Below are positions 45,162 through 54,277 of a stretch of 64,000 nt of DNA, in pieces. A program made the position numbers and the translations under genes. The notes below the pieces were generated by a model. It had not been told where the DNA came from. It saw only the letters and a program-made list of their open reading frames with translations, and searched no databases. Positions within the stretch are counted from its first letter, which is position 1. The number at the start of each line of letters is the position of its first letter. The stretch is taken from assembly GCA_036010905.1 (NCBI GenBank), contig DASCMH010000056.1, positions 1-64,000 of the forward strand, in the 5' to 3' direction. This DNA comes from SMWD01 sp002729875. GTDB lineage: Bacteria; Pseudomonadota; Gammaproteobacteria; Steroidobacterales; GCA-2729495.

Positions 45162-46544
45162 TTGAACGTCACAAAGACCCTGGCTGACTTCGTCACAGCG
45201 GTTCGATACGAGGACCTGCCGATCGAGGCGATCGAGCGGGCAAAACCTCTCATTCTTGACTGCCTGGGGGCTGCGGTCGCAGGCACAACCTCTCCGATCG
45301 GCCAAATCACGGTAAATCTGGGCCGGGAAACGGCGAGCGGAAGAGACGCGACCGTCATCGGTGCCGACTATGCGACATCGGTGACCTCTGCCGCATTCAT
45401 CAATTCAACCCTCGCTCATGCTCTCGACATTGATGACACGGCTGCCGGTACTGTGGCGCATCCCAGCGCGCCGATTCTTCCGGCCCTTTTTGCGCTGGCC
45501 GAAAAGAACAGTTGCTCGGCACGTACATTTTTAACCGCCTATGTTACAGGGCTGGAAGTTTTCTACCGGATCGCGCTGGCCAGCGAAGACCAAATGGGCG
45601 GGTGGCATCGAACATCCATCTTCGGCGCACTGGCGGCAGCGGCGGCATCAGCCCGCCTTCTGAGTCTCACAGCCGAACAGACTTCGACAGCCATCGGTAT
45701 CAGCGCGTCATTGGCCAGCGGCATTCAGGCCAATTTCGGCACAATGACCAAGGCCATCCAGGTTGGGAATGCCGGTCGCAGCGGCGTAGTCGCCGCATTG
45801 CTGGCTCGGAAAGAATGTACCGCTCAACAGGATTCCCTGGGCGACCCGGCTGGTTTTGGACTCGCCTTCTACGCGGGTCAATTCGACACACAGAAGATCA
45901 TCTCCGGCCTTGGCAAACCCTTCAACATCATTTTTCCCGGAATCGGTGTAAAAATTTATCCCTGCTGTGGATTGACCCATGCCCCAGCGGATATCGCACT
46001 CAATCTGGTCAGGACCTACGATATCTCGCCGGATCAGGTCGAAGAAATCATCGTCTACGGTGAGGAATTGTGGCCCCAGGTCCTGGTCTATCATCGCCCT
46101 GAAACGGGTTACCAGGGGAAATACAGCCTCGAATATGTCATCGCGGCAGCCATCCTGGATCGGGAGATTACTCAGCACACATTCACCGACGAAAAAGTCA
46201 GGCGGCCGAAGATACAAGCCCTCCTTGGGAAAATAACAAACCATGTACGCCCTGACAGTGAATGGAAATCGTTGCGGATTCACCCATGGAATCATTGCTC
46301 GGAAGTTATCGTACGATTGAAAGGCGGCACGACGTATTCCGGCACCGCACCTTGCGCCCGAGGATACCCCGACCTGCCACTCACCACACAGGAAATCCTG
46401 GAGAAATTCAGGAACTGCGCGCGACCGACCTTGCCGGAACAGAACATTGAACTAATCGCCGAGAGAGCGCTGATCCTCGAAGCCCAGGCAACCGTTGCAG
46501 ACCTTATCTCGTTAACCCGTGTACCCGTAACCGGTAAAATATGA
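45162..46544 (+). CDS. MmgE/PrpD family protein
   Basis: This 460-residue protein belongs to the MmgE/PrpD family (2-methylcitrate dehydratase, iminodisuccinate epimerase, aconitate decarboxylase). It has the family pattern ILDCLGAAVAG, NSTLAHALDIDDT, HPSAPILPALFALAE, AIQVGNAGRSGVVAALLA and KIYPCCGLTHAP. Reaction type (dehydration, epimerisation or decarboxylation) cannot be decided. The start is TTG 45162; no strong ribosome binding site is seen. It is 83 bases after the nitrilase gene. A degenerate LacI-like motif (TGCAACGATTGCA) lies between them at 45089-45101. Confidence 0.9.
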   Translation: MNVTKTLADFVTAVRYEDLPIEAIERAKPLILDCLGAAVAGTTSPIGQITVNLGRETASGRDATVIGADYATSVTSAAFINSTLAHALDIDDTAAGTVAHPSAPILPALFALAEKNSCSARTFLTAYVTGLEVFYRIALASEDQMGGWHRTSIFGALAAAAASARLLSLTAEQTSTAIGISASLASGIQANFGTMTKAIQVGNAGRSGVVAALLARKECTAQQDSLGDPAGFGLAFYAGQFDTQKIISGLGKPFNIIFPGIGVKIYPCCGLTHAPADIALNLVRTYDISPDQVEEIIVYGEELWPQVLVYHRPETGYQGKYSLEYVIAAAILDREITQHTFTDEKVRRPKIQALLGKITNHVRPDSEWKSLRIHPWNHCSEVIVRLKGGTTYSGTAPCARGYPDLPLTTQEILEKFRNCARPTLPEQNIELIAERALILEAQATVADLISLTRVPVTGKI

Positions 46545-46559
46545 GCTTCCCGCCCTTTC

Positions 46560-47573
46560 CTAGACGGACTTCTCCCGAGTACTTGCGCGAATGACCAGAT
46601 CAGTCTTCAACAAAGCCGTTTCCGGCTCGAGATCAGGATCTTCCAGCCTGGAAAGGAGTATGTGGACAGCCTTTTCGACCACTTCGTCGCGAGGATACCC
46701 GACCGTTGTCAATTCATGTGCTCCCCAGGAAGCGGGAGCTCGATCACCATTCCCGATGACTGATAGATCTTCCGGGATGCTCAAACCAAGATCGATACGG
46801 GCGCCATCCATTACCCCTATTGCCGTGTGATCGTAAGAGCAGAAAACGCCGTCCGGCGTTTCGGCCCGACTGAACAGTTCGCTGATGCAGCGCCTGCCGG
46901 CCTCATAGCCCAACACGCCGTCAAGGTCCGCTATTACTTCACAACTGCCGCTGGTCGCAGTCCTCTCTTTGATCGCATTCATGACGTCATCGACGTAATC
47001 TATATCGGCCCGGCCCCGCAACAGGGCAATTCGCCGGTGACGGCGCTCAATAAGAAAATCGGCGATGCTGTTACCCAGGTTCGTGCCGTCCACGCTGACC
47101 GCGCAGCTGCCGGTACCACGGCCGATCCGGTTGACCAGAACCGTCGGTAAGCCACGAAGCGTGCAATCTGCTGCGACTGCTGCCGGCAGCACCTCTGAAA
47201 CTACAACCAACGCCGCGACCTGATACTGCAACATCTGACCGACATATTCACCGATCTTCTCACGATCCAGTACCGACTTGAGCATCACTTCATAACCGTG
47301 CGCCTCGAGACGCTCGCTGAGAAGTCTGAGAACATCTACGTAACCAAAATTGTTCCAACCGGACATGAGCAATCCAACGAGTTGCGAACTTCGTTTATTC
47401 AAACTACGAGCGATTACATTGGGCTGGTAGCCAAGCGTACTGGCTGCCTCCAGAACTCGCTTCTTGGTTGCGGGGGCAATACTTGCTCCCGGTGTAAAGG
47501 CCCGGGAAACCGCTGCCACGGAAACCCCTGCCAGATTTGCCACGTCAATTGATGTGATTCGCTTAGTCGCCAC
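46560..47573 (-). CDS. LacI/GalR family transcriptional regulator
   Basis: This 337-residue repressor has an HTH (ITSIDVANLAGVSVAAVSRAF) at about residues 6-26, the hinge LGYQPNVIARSL and a periplasmic-binding-protein-like effector domain. GTG 47573 is chosen because GGCGGAGAAT stands eight bases before it; another GTG at 47603 lies inside a palindrome. It converges with the PrpD-family gene. It is the probable reader of the TTGYAAACGTTTRCAA sites, as one half-conserved copy lies upstream of its own gene. The pseudogene at 26411-26815 is its close relative. Confidence 0.94.
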   Translation of the reverse strand: MATKRITSIDVANLAGVSVAAVSRAFTPGASIAPATKKRVLEAASTLGYQPNVIARSLNKRSSQLVGLLMSGWNNFGYVDVLRLLSERLEAHGYEVMLKSVLDREKIGEYVGQMLQYQVAALVVVSEVLPAAVAADCTLRGLPTVLVNRIGRGTGSCAVSVDGTNLGNSIADFLIERRHRRIALLRGRADIDYVDDVMNAIKERTATSGSCEVIADLDGVLGYEAGRRCISELFSRAETPDGVFCSYDHTAIGVMDGARIDLGLSIPEDLSVIGNGDRAPASWGAHELTTVGYPRDEVVEKAVHILLSRLEDPDLEPETALLKTDLVIRASTREKSV

Positions 47574-47591
47574 GCTCAATATTCTCCGCCA

Positions 47592-47611
47592 TTCCGGGTG
47601 CACACCCGGAA
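47592..47611. repeat. Inverted repeat upstream of the LacI gene
   Basis: Nine-base arms TTCCGGGTG and CACCCGGAA surround CA. It lies 19 bases upstream of the preferred GTG start, so it would be in the mRNA leader or at the promoter. It could be a hairpin or an autoregulatory operator. Confidence 0.45.
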
Positions 47612-47639
47612 ATGATCAAAATCACTTGTTGCTACTTTC

Positions 47640-47655
47640 TTGCAAACGTATACGC
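47640..47655. promoter_or_regulatory. Half-conserved LacI-type operator upstream of the LacI gene
   Basis: TTGCAAACGTATACGC keeps a perfect left half and central CG, but the right half has diverged. It lies 67 bases before the regulator start. Autoregulation of LacI-family genes is common, which makes the position sensible. No matching -10 was found at 17 bases on the minus strand. Confidence 0.4.
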
Positions 47656-47820
47656 CACCTGCCGATAATACTGCAAATCTATCGCGATGGTTCAAGTGAA
47701 ATGCAGCTGAACAGGGGGGTGTTCGATGACGTCGTCCAGCTCACTGGCATGACCAATCGGGGCGTTGGCCTGACCGGCCTCCTAAAACTTTCGAGACACG
47801 ATTCGTCCAGCTCGCCCCAG

Positions 47821-49752
47821 CTACTCGGGCAAAGTATAGGCAATCAGATGATCGCTCAGTGCCGTACCTATTAAAGCGCTGCCGCCGGCTGCAATGACCA
47901 CGTATTGCCGCCCGCCTGCTTCATAGGTCATGGGCACAGCCATGCCTGGTACTGGCAACTTCGCCGACCACAGCTCCTGACCCGTACCAACGTCGAAAGC
48001 ACGAAAGGTGCTGTCCATGGTCGCGGCAATGAAGACCAATCCTCCGGCGGTTACGATCGGACCACCGACCGTTGGAGAACCCCAGGACGCGAAAGTTTTA
48101 AACAGGTTGAAAGGGCCGAAAGCCACCTGGCCCAGAGGTCGCCGCCACAGGTATTCACCGGTGTCCATGTCGATGGCCGAGAGTTCGCCCCAGGGCGGCG
48201 GATTACAAGGCACCCCAAACGGAGAAGTCCACATACCGAGTTCGAGGCTGTAGGGTGTTCCTTCCATGTAACTCACCACCGTGCTGCCCTCCTGGTACCC
48301 GGATTGCGCTTCCGTGTCGCCACTGCCGGGGATCAGGCGTATCACCATGCCTACGTTGTTGGCCTTGACGATCAGAACATTGCGCGTCGGTTCGAACGCG
48401 GCACCGCCCCAGTTGCCACCCCCGGCAGGCGAGGGCAACATCAGCGAGCCACGTTCGCTCGGTGGCGTAAAGATGCCGTCATAGCGCAATGACCGGAAGC
48501 TCTCCCGGCATTTATTCCGGTCCCAGAAGGTCAGGCCGAACAGGTCTTCCTCACGCAAAACCTGTTGGGCAAAAGGCTCTGGTTTAACCGGGAAAGGTTG
48601 CGTCTGAGCGGCCATCTCACCGGGAATATCCGAGGCAGGCACCGGTCGTTCCTCGATGGGAAACAACGGTTCGCCCGTCTCCCGGTGGAACACGAATACC
48701 GTGCCCATCTTGGTGATCTGTATTACCGCGGGTACGCTCTCACCGCCACGTTCGAGATCCACCAGCAGCGGCTGAGCTGGAAGGTCGTAGTCGAACAGGT
48801 CGTGGTGGACAATCTGATAGTGCCAGATGACCTCGCCGGTTAACCCATCGATGGCCAGCAACGCGTTTGCGTACGGTATCGGGTCGCTGCGATGTGCCCC
48901 GTACACATCCACGCTGGGGCTGCCCGTCGGCATGAACACCATGTTGCGCTCCGCATCGACCGTATAGGGCGGCCATACGTCGGCGCCGCCGGTCGTGTCG
49001 CGCAGGTGTTCGGGAATGGTGACGAGCCGCCACAGAAGCTCGCCCGTACGCGCATCCAGGGCACGTATCACCCCATCGGCGGAATCGGCGCGGATGTTGT
49101 CGCCTACGGCGCCACCCACGATGACCGCGTCGCCGAGGATGGCCGGTGGAGAAGTCATAAAGATGTCGCCGGTGCCACCGTAACGCGAGTCTTTCAGGTC
49201 TACGAATCCACCGTCGCCGAAGTCCTCGCAAGGCCTGCCTGTATCCGCATCCACCGCGAACAGACGCCCGTCGCGATCGCCGTTGAAGACTCGCTTCTGG
49301 CAGGCGGTTTCCCGCAAGGGCTCCTCTGCCTGCCAATAACTGACGCCACGGCAGTGGAAAGGACTGGGGTCTTCGGCGATGAGCTGCTCATGAGGGTCGA
49401 AGGCCCATTTCTCAGCGCCCGTTTCGGGGTCGATCGCAAGGATGCGATTGACCGGTGTGCAGATGTAGAGGTGATTGTTGGCAAAGATCGGGGTGACCTC
49501 ATAGGAGGCCGGGCGTAGCCCATCTTTAAATCTATCGCTGTGGCCACTGCGATGGACCCAGGCCACTTCGAGCCCGTCCACCGTATCCCGGTTTATTTGA
49601 TCGAGAGCTGAGTAGCGGCCACCGCCGGGCACCGCGCCATAGGTGCCCCAACCACGGTTAGACTCCAGGTCAGCGCCGAAGGATGCGGCATTCGACAGAA
49701 AGGCCGCCAGCATGGCTGCACAAAACGCGATGGTCTTAGTCGGAAGACGCAT
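47821..49752 (-). CDS. PQQ-dependent dehydrogenase (soluble mGDH/quinate dehydrogenase-like)
   Basis: This 643-residue periplasmic protein has a signal peptide (MRLPTKTIAFCAAMLAAFLSNAASFG) and an eight-bladed PQQ propeller with tryptophan-docking repeats such as LAIDPETGAEKWAFD, ALDARTGELLWRL and AFDVGTGQELWSA. It has no membrane domain and no cytochrome c motif. Its sequence resembles the catalytic part of membrane glucose/quinate dehydrogenases (VHHDLFDYDLPAQP, NWGGAAFEP). It oxidises an alcohol or polyol in the periplasm and passes electrons to quinone. GGAG lies about eleven bases before the ATG. It is divergent from a membrane protein gene. Confidence 0.92.
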   Translation of the reverse strand: MRLPTKTIAFCAAMLAAFLSNAASFGADLESNRGWGTYGAVPGGGRYSALDQINRDTVDGLEVAWVHRSGHSDRFKDGLRPASYEVTPIFANNHLYICTPVNRILAIDPETGAEKWAFDPHEQLIAEDPSPFHCRGVSYWQAEEPLRETACQKRVFNGDRDGRLFAVDADTGRPCEDFGDGGFVDLKDSRYGGTGDIFMTSPPAILGDAVIVGGAVGDNIRADSADGVIRALDARTGELLWRLVTIPEHLRDTTGGADVWPPYTVDAERNMVFMPTGSPSVDVYGAHRSDPIPYANALLAIDGLTGEVIWHYQIVHHDLFDYDLPAQPLLVDLERGGESVPAVIQITKMGTVFVFHRETGEPLFPIEERPVPASDIPGEMAAQTQPFPVKPEPFAQQVLREEDLFGLTFWDRNKCRESFRSLRYDGIFTPPSERGSLMLPSPAGGGNWGGAAFEPTRNVLIVKANNVGMVIRLIPGSGDTEAQSGYQEGSTVVSYMEGTPYSLELGMWTSPFGVPCNPPPWGELSAIDMDTGEYLWRRPLGQVAFGPFNLFKTFASWGSPTVGGPIVTAGGLVFIAATMDSTFRAFDVGTGQELWSAKLPVPGMAVPMTYEAGGRQYVVIAAGGSALIGTALSDHLIAYTLPE

Positions 49753-49844
49753 GGATATAGAACTCCAACATGACTCAGATCACATCGCCATCGGTAAGCG
49801 TATGACGGTCGATTCTGCTACCCGGAATCTCATTGTTGCAAGTA

Positions 49845-49860
49845 ATGCACTCGTGTGCAA
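49845..49860. promoter_or_regulatory. Second copy of the ATGCACTCGTGTGCAA palindrome
   Basis: The sixteen bases are identical to those at 33486-33501. It lies in the 155-base region between the PQQ dehydrogenase and the divergent membrane protein, about 93 bases before the dehydrogenase ATG and 48 before the membrane protein. A TTGCAC-N17-AACAAT arrangement exists on the minus strand but is weak. Confidence 0.55.
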
Positions 49861-49907
49861 CACTTCGCCGCCCCACCTATCACAGCACCGAATTGGATGA
49901 CGCTGAC

Positions 49908-50576
49908 ATGACTAGCCACTCCATCTGGGTCTACTTCCACATCATGCTGGTCGTATTCTCGCTCGGCCCCGACATTGGCGTATTTTCAGCCTCTGTATAT
50001 GCAAAAAATGCCAGGCTCGCCGTCGAGGCCCGAGCCAGCTTGATGAATCTGGGCGCCTTTCTGGATCTGTTTCCCCACACCAGCTTTGCGCTGTTCCTTC
50101 CCGTGGGCCTGCACCTGACCCGCGGTCTGGGCCTTTATCCAGTGACATCCACAATACTGGCGATCGGTTGGCTGATCGCCATCACCTGGATCATCATGAT
50201 CTTCGTGATCTACAGGAATGAAGGGAAGCCGTTGGCATTCAGGTTGATGCTGGTTCAATCAGTCTACGAACTGGTCGTCGGGGGCGTGTTCGTGGTTATT
50301 GGCACGAAGTCGCTGGTGAGCGGCGCACCCCTGGCAGAAGGTTGGTTTGCATTGAAGATGCTTTTGTTCGGACTGATGTTCTGGACTGCATTGGCGGTCG
50401 AAGTGGCCTATCGACCGCTATTCATACCCTATCTCGAGATTCTCGAATCCGGCTCAACGCCAGAACGGGAAAGACTGTTTAAAAAGTACATCAATCGCGC
50501 CCTGATCGGAGTATCCATGATCTACCTGGAGATTGCCGGCATGGCGTTCCTCGGCGCGACAAAGCCTTTCTATTAA
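49908..50576 (+). CDS. Integral membrane protein, DUF2269-like
   Basis: The 222 residues form about six membrane helices. The start has IWVYFHIMLVVFSLGPDIGVFS, then SFALFLPVGLHLTRGLGLY. His residues in helices 1 and 3 could ligate heme. It resembles the DUF2269-type membrane proteins, and a cytochrome b-like role as quinone-linked partner of the divergent PQQ dehydrogenase is conceivable, as inference. ATG 49908 is the first codon of the hydrophobic core; an extension to 49833 would cross the palindrome. Confidence 0.72.
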   Translation: MTSHSIWVYFHIMLVVFSLGPDIGVFSASVYAKNARLAVEARASLMNLGAFLDLFPHTSFALFLPVGLHLTRGLGLYPVTSTILAIGWLIAITWIIMIFVIYRNEGKPLAFRLMLVQSVYELVVGGVFVVIGTKSLVSGAPLAEGWFALKMLLFGLMFWTALAVEVAYRPLFIPYLEILESGSTPERERLFKKYINRALIGVSMIYLEIAGMAFLGATKPFY

Positions 50577-50781
50577 TCTGCCAGGCCAACAGCCTTATGA
50601 TTCGGGGATGCCCGATCACTCAACGGCCCATTGTAGTCGGGCGATCGGCAGCAAGCCCCGAGTACGGCAACGAATCTTCTACAAGACAAGTGGCTTTATT
50701 TTGTCATAAGATATTGTTAAGTAAAGTAAAGTAAAATATGAAATGGGGCGGTATCCGAACCGATAGCTCATAGAGTACTCA
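50577..50781. other. Short intergenic region with GTAAA repeats
   Basis: About 205 bases between the membrane protein and the FAD oxidase. It contains an A-rich run with three GTAAA units at 50721-50736. The promoter of the FAD oxidase should lie here; TTGTCA at 50701 has no well-spaced -10. Confidence 0.35.
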
Positions 50782-52368
50782 ATGAATCAGAACCTCGCAT
50801 CAAACCTGCTTACACAACTGCAAGGCATAGTGGGTGCCGACGGCCTGATTCTGGATGACGATCTTCGTAATTTTTACTCGACAGACATTCGGGGAAAATG
50901 CGAGACGACGATGGCGATCGTGCAACCCGGGTCAGTCAACGAACTGCAGGCGGTCGTTGCTGCCAGCGCCGCAGCAAATGTCGCGGTAGTCCCGCGCGGT
51001 GGGGGAGCGTCCTATTCGAGTGGATATGCTATCAATACGCCCGCTTCGATTACCCTGGACATGAGTAAACTGAACCGAATACTGGAGGTCAACAAAACCA
51101 ACAGCACTGTCACCGTTGAGGCTGGTGTAACCTGGGAGGCTCTCAACAAAAAGCTGACAGGTTGCGGCTTACGCACGCCCTTCTATGGTCCCTTCTCCGG
51201 TGGAATTGCAACGATTGGCGGATCACTCGCCCAACATGCAGCAAGCCTGGGCAGTGCCGGCTTCGGTATCTCAGCCGACTCTGTTCTGAATCTCGACGTC
51301 GTTGCCGGCGACGGCACATTAATCTCCACGGGCTCGAAATCTGCCGTCGATGGAATCAACTTTTTCCGTTATTTCGGGCCTGACCTGACGGGGATCTTCC
51401 TTGGAGACTGCGGAGCGCTGGGGATCAAGGCACGTATTACCTTACGCCTGATGCCCCGGCGTGCATACCGGTCTTTCCTGTCATTCTCCTTCGAATCGTT
51501 CGAACAGTTGGCCGACGGCATGGCGTCGGTGGCCCGTCTTGGAGTTGCGGATTGCTGTTTCGGCAACGACCCAACCTGCCTTGAGCAAATGATGCGTGCG
51601 CAAGACACTTCCATCGAAGCCGGCAAGATTATTGCGAAAGCGGTATTCGCCGATGCCCCCAACCCGGTTGCCGGTGCATGGCGGTTAAGCAAAATGGTTT
51701 TGACCGGTCAATCGTTCCTGAAAAAAGCCGGATACACGTGTCATGTTATTTGCGACGGACATTCCCATGCCGAAGTCAGGCAAAAACTCGCATTGGCGCG
51801 AAAAGCCGCATCCCGGTATGGCCGAAAGATCCCAAACACCATCCCGATGGTCATTAGCAGCAATCCCTACTTCTCGATTCCACAGCCCATGGCCGAGGAG
51901 ATACGACGCGGCATACCTCAACACGGGGTCGTTCCATTCGACCGGGTAAAAGAGCTGCATGGGAAAATTCAATCGCTCTACAACAAGTACAAAAAAGACA
52001 TGCAGTCCTATGATGTCAGAACCGAGACGATGTTTTCGGCTATCTCCACCCATGCCTTCTTATACGAGCCGGTGTTAACCTGGGCCGATACACCGAGTGA
52101 ATTTCATGCGCATTATTTTCGCAAAGAGTTTGCAGGCATCGCTATCTCGGCCAAAGAAAACCCGAATGGCCGCGAACTGGTGGCACAACTCCAGACAGAA
52201 ACAGCAAGAATCTTCTCCGACATTGGCGCGATTAATTTCCAGCTTGGCAAGACTTATCCGTTCTGGGAGCGATATCAGGAAGACAGCAAGCCGCTATTGC
52301 TAGCATTGAAAGCAACGCTGGATCCGAAAGGCATACTCAATCCCGGAGCGCTTGGGTTGCCAGCGTAG
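50782..52368 (+). CDS. FAD-binding oxidoreductase (GlcD/vanillyl-alcohol-oxidase family)
   Basis: This 528-residue flavoprotein has an FAD_binding_4 domain: VVPRGGGASYSSGY at 69-82, TVEAGVTWEALNKKL, GIATIGGSLAQHA and GDCGALGIKARITLRLMP. A C-terminal FAD-linked oxidase domain ends in LDPKGILNPGALGL. It resembles 4-cresol dehydrogenase and D-lactate/glycolate dehydrogenases. It has no signal peptide and no Fe-S motif. Substrate is likely an alpha-hydroxy acid or benzylic alcohol, by family. It precedes the hyuBA operon by 247 bases containing an operator. Confidence 0.88.
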   Translation: MNQNLASNLLTQLQGIVGADGLILDDDLRNFYSTDIRGKCETTMAIVQPGSVNELQAVVAASAAANVAVVPRGGGASYSSGYAINTPASITLDMSKLNRILEVNKTNSTVTVEAGVTWEALNKKLTGCGLRTPFYGPFSGGIATIGGSLAQHAASLGSAGFGISADSVLNLDVVAGDGTLISTGSKSAVDGINFFRYFGPDLTGIFLGDCGALGIKARITLRLMPRRAYRSFLSFSFESFEQLADGMASVARLGVADCCFGNDPTCLEQMMRAQDTSIEAGKIIAKAVFADAPNPVAGAWRLSKMVLTGQSFLKKAGYTCHVICDGHSHAEVRQKLALARKAASRYGRKIPNTIPMVISSNPYFSIPQPMAEEIRRGIPQHGVVPFDRVKELHGKIQSLYNKYKKDMQSYDVRTETMFSAISTHAFLYEPVLTWADTPSEFHAHYFRKEFAGIAISAKENPNGRELVAQLQTETARIFSDIGAINFQLGKTYPFWERYQEDSKPLLLALKATLDPKGILNPGALGLPA

Positions 52369-52464
52369 TCCGGCGACGCCCACCATCAGCACATCAGTAG
52401 CGCGAGCTTTGCGATCGGGCTGAATCCTTCCGATACCTTTTGCTGATGACAGCCCGTCGTTGGC

Positions 52465-52493
52465 TTGTAAACGTTTGCAAATCAGCTTATTAT
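52465..52493 (+). promoter_or_regulatory. LacI-type operator over the hyuBA operon promoter
   Basis: TTGTAAACGTTTGCAA (52465-52480) is a near-perfect palindrome with central CG. TTGTAA is a -35-like hexamer, followed by exactly 17 bases and TATTAT (52488-52493), five of six matches to the -10. Transcription should start near 52500, about 116 bases before hyuB. The flank TCAGCTTA is shared with the nitrilase promoter. Confidence 0.72.
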
Positions 52494-52615
52494 TAACCTG
52501 GACGAAGACAAAAATCTCAAGAAATACAGTGCCCGAAAGCCCGGTGCATAGTTCTGAAGAAATGCTGTCTGCCCCGGACAATGCGGCATTCTCTCAATCA
52601 GCAAGGTAGCGAAAC

Positions 52616-54277
52616 ATGTTGAAGTCAGGCCAGTTTTCAGCCCTGCAAGTGGGCGTTGCATGGCATCGATTCAACGGTCTTATGGATGAGACCGCACAAA
52701 CTTTTGTGCGCACATCATTTTCGTCCGTGGTTCGTGACAACTGGGACCTGGCCGTGAGTCTTATGGACAGACAGGGTCGACAGTTTGCCCAGTCTTCACG
52801 CAGCATCCCGTCTTTTATCGGTACCATGCCCCGGACGCTTGCAGTCATGCTGCAACGCTACCCCAAAGAGACCCTGAATCCGGGCGACGTCCTGATATCC
52901 AATGACGGCTACCACGGCACCGGTCACCTGAACGATATCACCATGGCGTGCCCGGTGTTTCGACAGGGTCGCGTAATTGCTTTCATTAGTAGCGTCTTTC
53001 ATACCGTCGATATCGGCGGCGCTCCCTCTGTCGATGCGCGGGACTCCTACGAGGAGGGACTGACTATTCCCGTAGCCAAAATCCTTCGCGAGGGCGTGGA
53101 GAATGAAGACATCATCGCCTTTCTAAACGAGAATCTGCGCTCCCCGCAAGAGACCCTGGGCGATATACGCGCCCAGTTCGCAGCCTACAAGATCGGTATT
53201 GACCGCCTTTTGCAGATTCTCCAGGACGAATGCATTGATGATTTGGACACCCTGGTCGAGGAGATACTCGATCGGTCCGAATCCGCCATGCGACGCACCA
53301 TCGAAGCAGCACCGGATGGCTCCTATCGTGATGAAATTTTGGTCGACGGCTTTGAGGAGCCACTGAAAATCTGCTGCGAAGTTCGTATCCAGGGAAGCGA
53401 CCTGACGGTGGATTTTGCCGGCACGTCGGCGCAAATCCGCCGTCCCATCAATTCCGCAATGAACTTCACCCGTGCCTACAGCGCATACGCGGTCAAGTGC
53501 GTGTTTGACCCCGTCACACCCAACAATGACGGCTCCTTCCGCCCAATTAAGATCACCGCCCCGCAAGGCTGCCTTGTCAATCCCCGCCGGCCGGCACCGA
53601 TCTGGGCGCGCCACCTGTCAGGACATTACCTGCCGCCGGTTATCTTCAGCGCGCTGGCAAAACTGATGCCGGAAAGGATCATCGCCGATTGCGGCTCGCC
53701 GCTGTGGAATGTTTATTTCTCCGGAAACCAACCCGGCGGCGAACGATTCATGAAAATGTTCTTTATGAACGGCGGCCACGGCGCGCGACCCCATCAGGAT
53801 GGCCCGGCCTGCCTCAGCTTCCCCAGTAATGTGGCAACGGTGCCGATCGAGGAATTTGAAAACAGCGTACCGCTGCTGATTACCGAAAAATCACTGATCC
53901 CGGATTCGGGTGGCGCTGGTAAATTTCGTGGCGGTCCCGCACAACGGGTTTCGTTTAAGGTGATGTCGGATCAACCGGTTACGATGACCATCCGTCACGA
54001 GCGTGTAAAGTTCCCACCACGCGGGTTGCTGGGCGGGATGCCGGGCGCACCCGGTCGCGAGTACGTAAATGGCAAGCGAATTCCCGCCAAAGTCCGTCTG
54101 GATCTGCAGCCCAACGATGCCGTGATATTCGACACCCCCGGCGGCGGCGGCATGGGCAGGCCCGGCGAACGCAATCCGGCGCAATTACGCGCGGATCTTG
54201 AAAGTGGACTGGTGACACCGGCAGGGGCCGCGCGCGACTACGGTAACAAGACAGTCGGAGTAAAATCCGGTGGCTGA
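52616..54277 (+). CDS. hyuB: Hydantoinase/oxoprolinase B-type subunit
   Basis: This 553-residue protein belongs to the HyuB family, the partner of HyuA in ATP-dependent ring-opening or carboxylation enzymes (N-methylhydantoinase, 5-oxoprolinase, acetone/acetophenone carboxylases). Motifs are SSVVRDNWDLAVSLMDRQGR, GDVLISNDGYHGTGHLND, DFAGTSAQIRRPINSAMNFT and GGAGKFRGGPAQ. CAAGG precedes ATG 52616. It overlaps hyuA by eight bases and heads an operon. Order hyuB-hyuA is reversed compared with many clusters. Confidence 0.93.
   Translation: MLKSGQFSALQVGVAWHRFNGLMDETAQTFVRTSFSSVVRDNWDLAVSLMDRQGRQFAQSSRSIPSFIGTMPRTLAVMLQRYPKETLNPGDVLISNDGYHGTGHLNDITMACPVFRQGRVIAFISSVFHTVDIGGAPSVDARDSYEEGLTIPVAKILREGVENEDIIAFLNENLRSPQETLGDIRAQFAAYKIGIDRLLQILQDECIDDLDTLVEEILDRSESAMRRTIEAAPDGSYRDEILVDGFEEPLKICCEVRIQGSDLTVDFAGTSAQIRRPINSAMNFTRAYSAYAVKCVFDPVTPNNDGSFRPIKITAPQGCLVNPRRPAPIWARHLSGHYLPPVIFSALAKLMPERIIADCGSPLWNVYFSGNQPGGERFMKMFFMNGGHGARPHQDGPACLSFPSNVATVPIEEFENSVPLLITEKSLIPDSGGAGKFRGGPAQRVSFKVMSDQPVTMTIRHERVKFPPRGLLGGMPGAPGREYVNGKRIPAKVRLDLQPNDAVIFDTPGGGGMGRPGERNPAQLRADLESGLVTPAGAARDYGNKTVGVKSGG

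Noticed and set aside
50701..50740. A promoter with TTGTCA and TAAAAT before the FAD oxidase
   Set aside because: The spacing between the two hexamers is about 25 bases, far beyond the usual 16-18.
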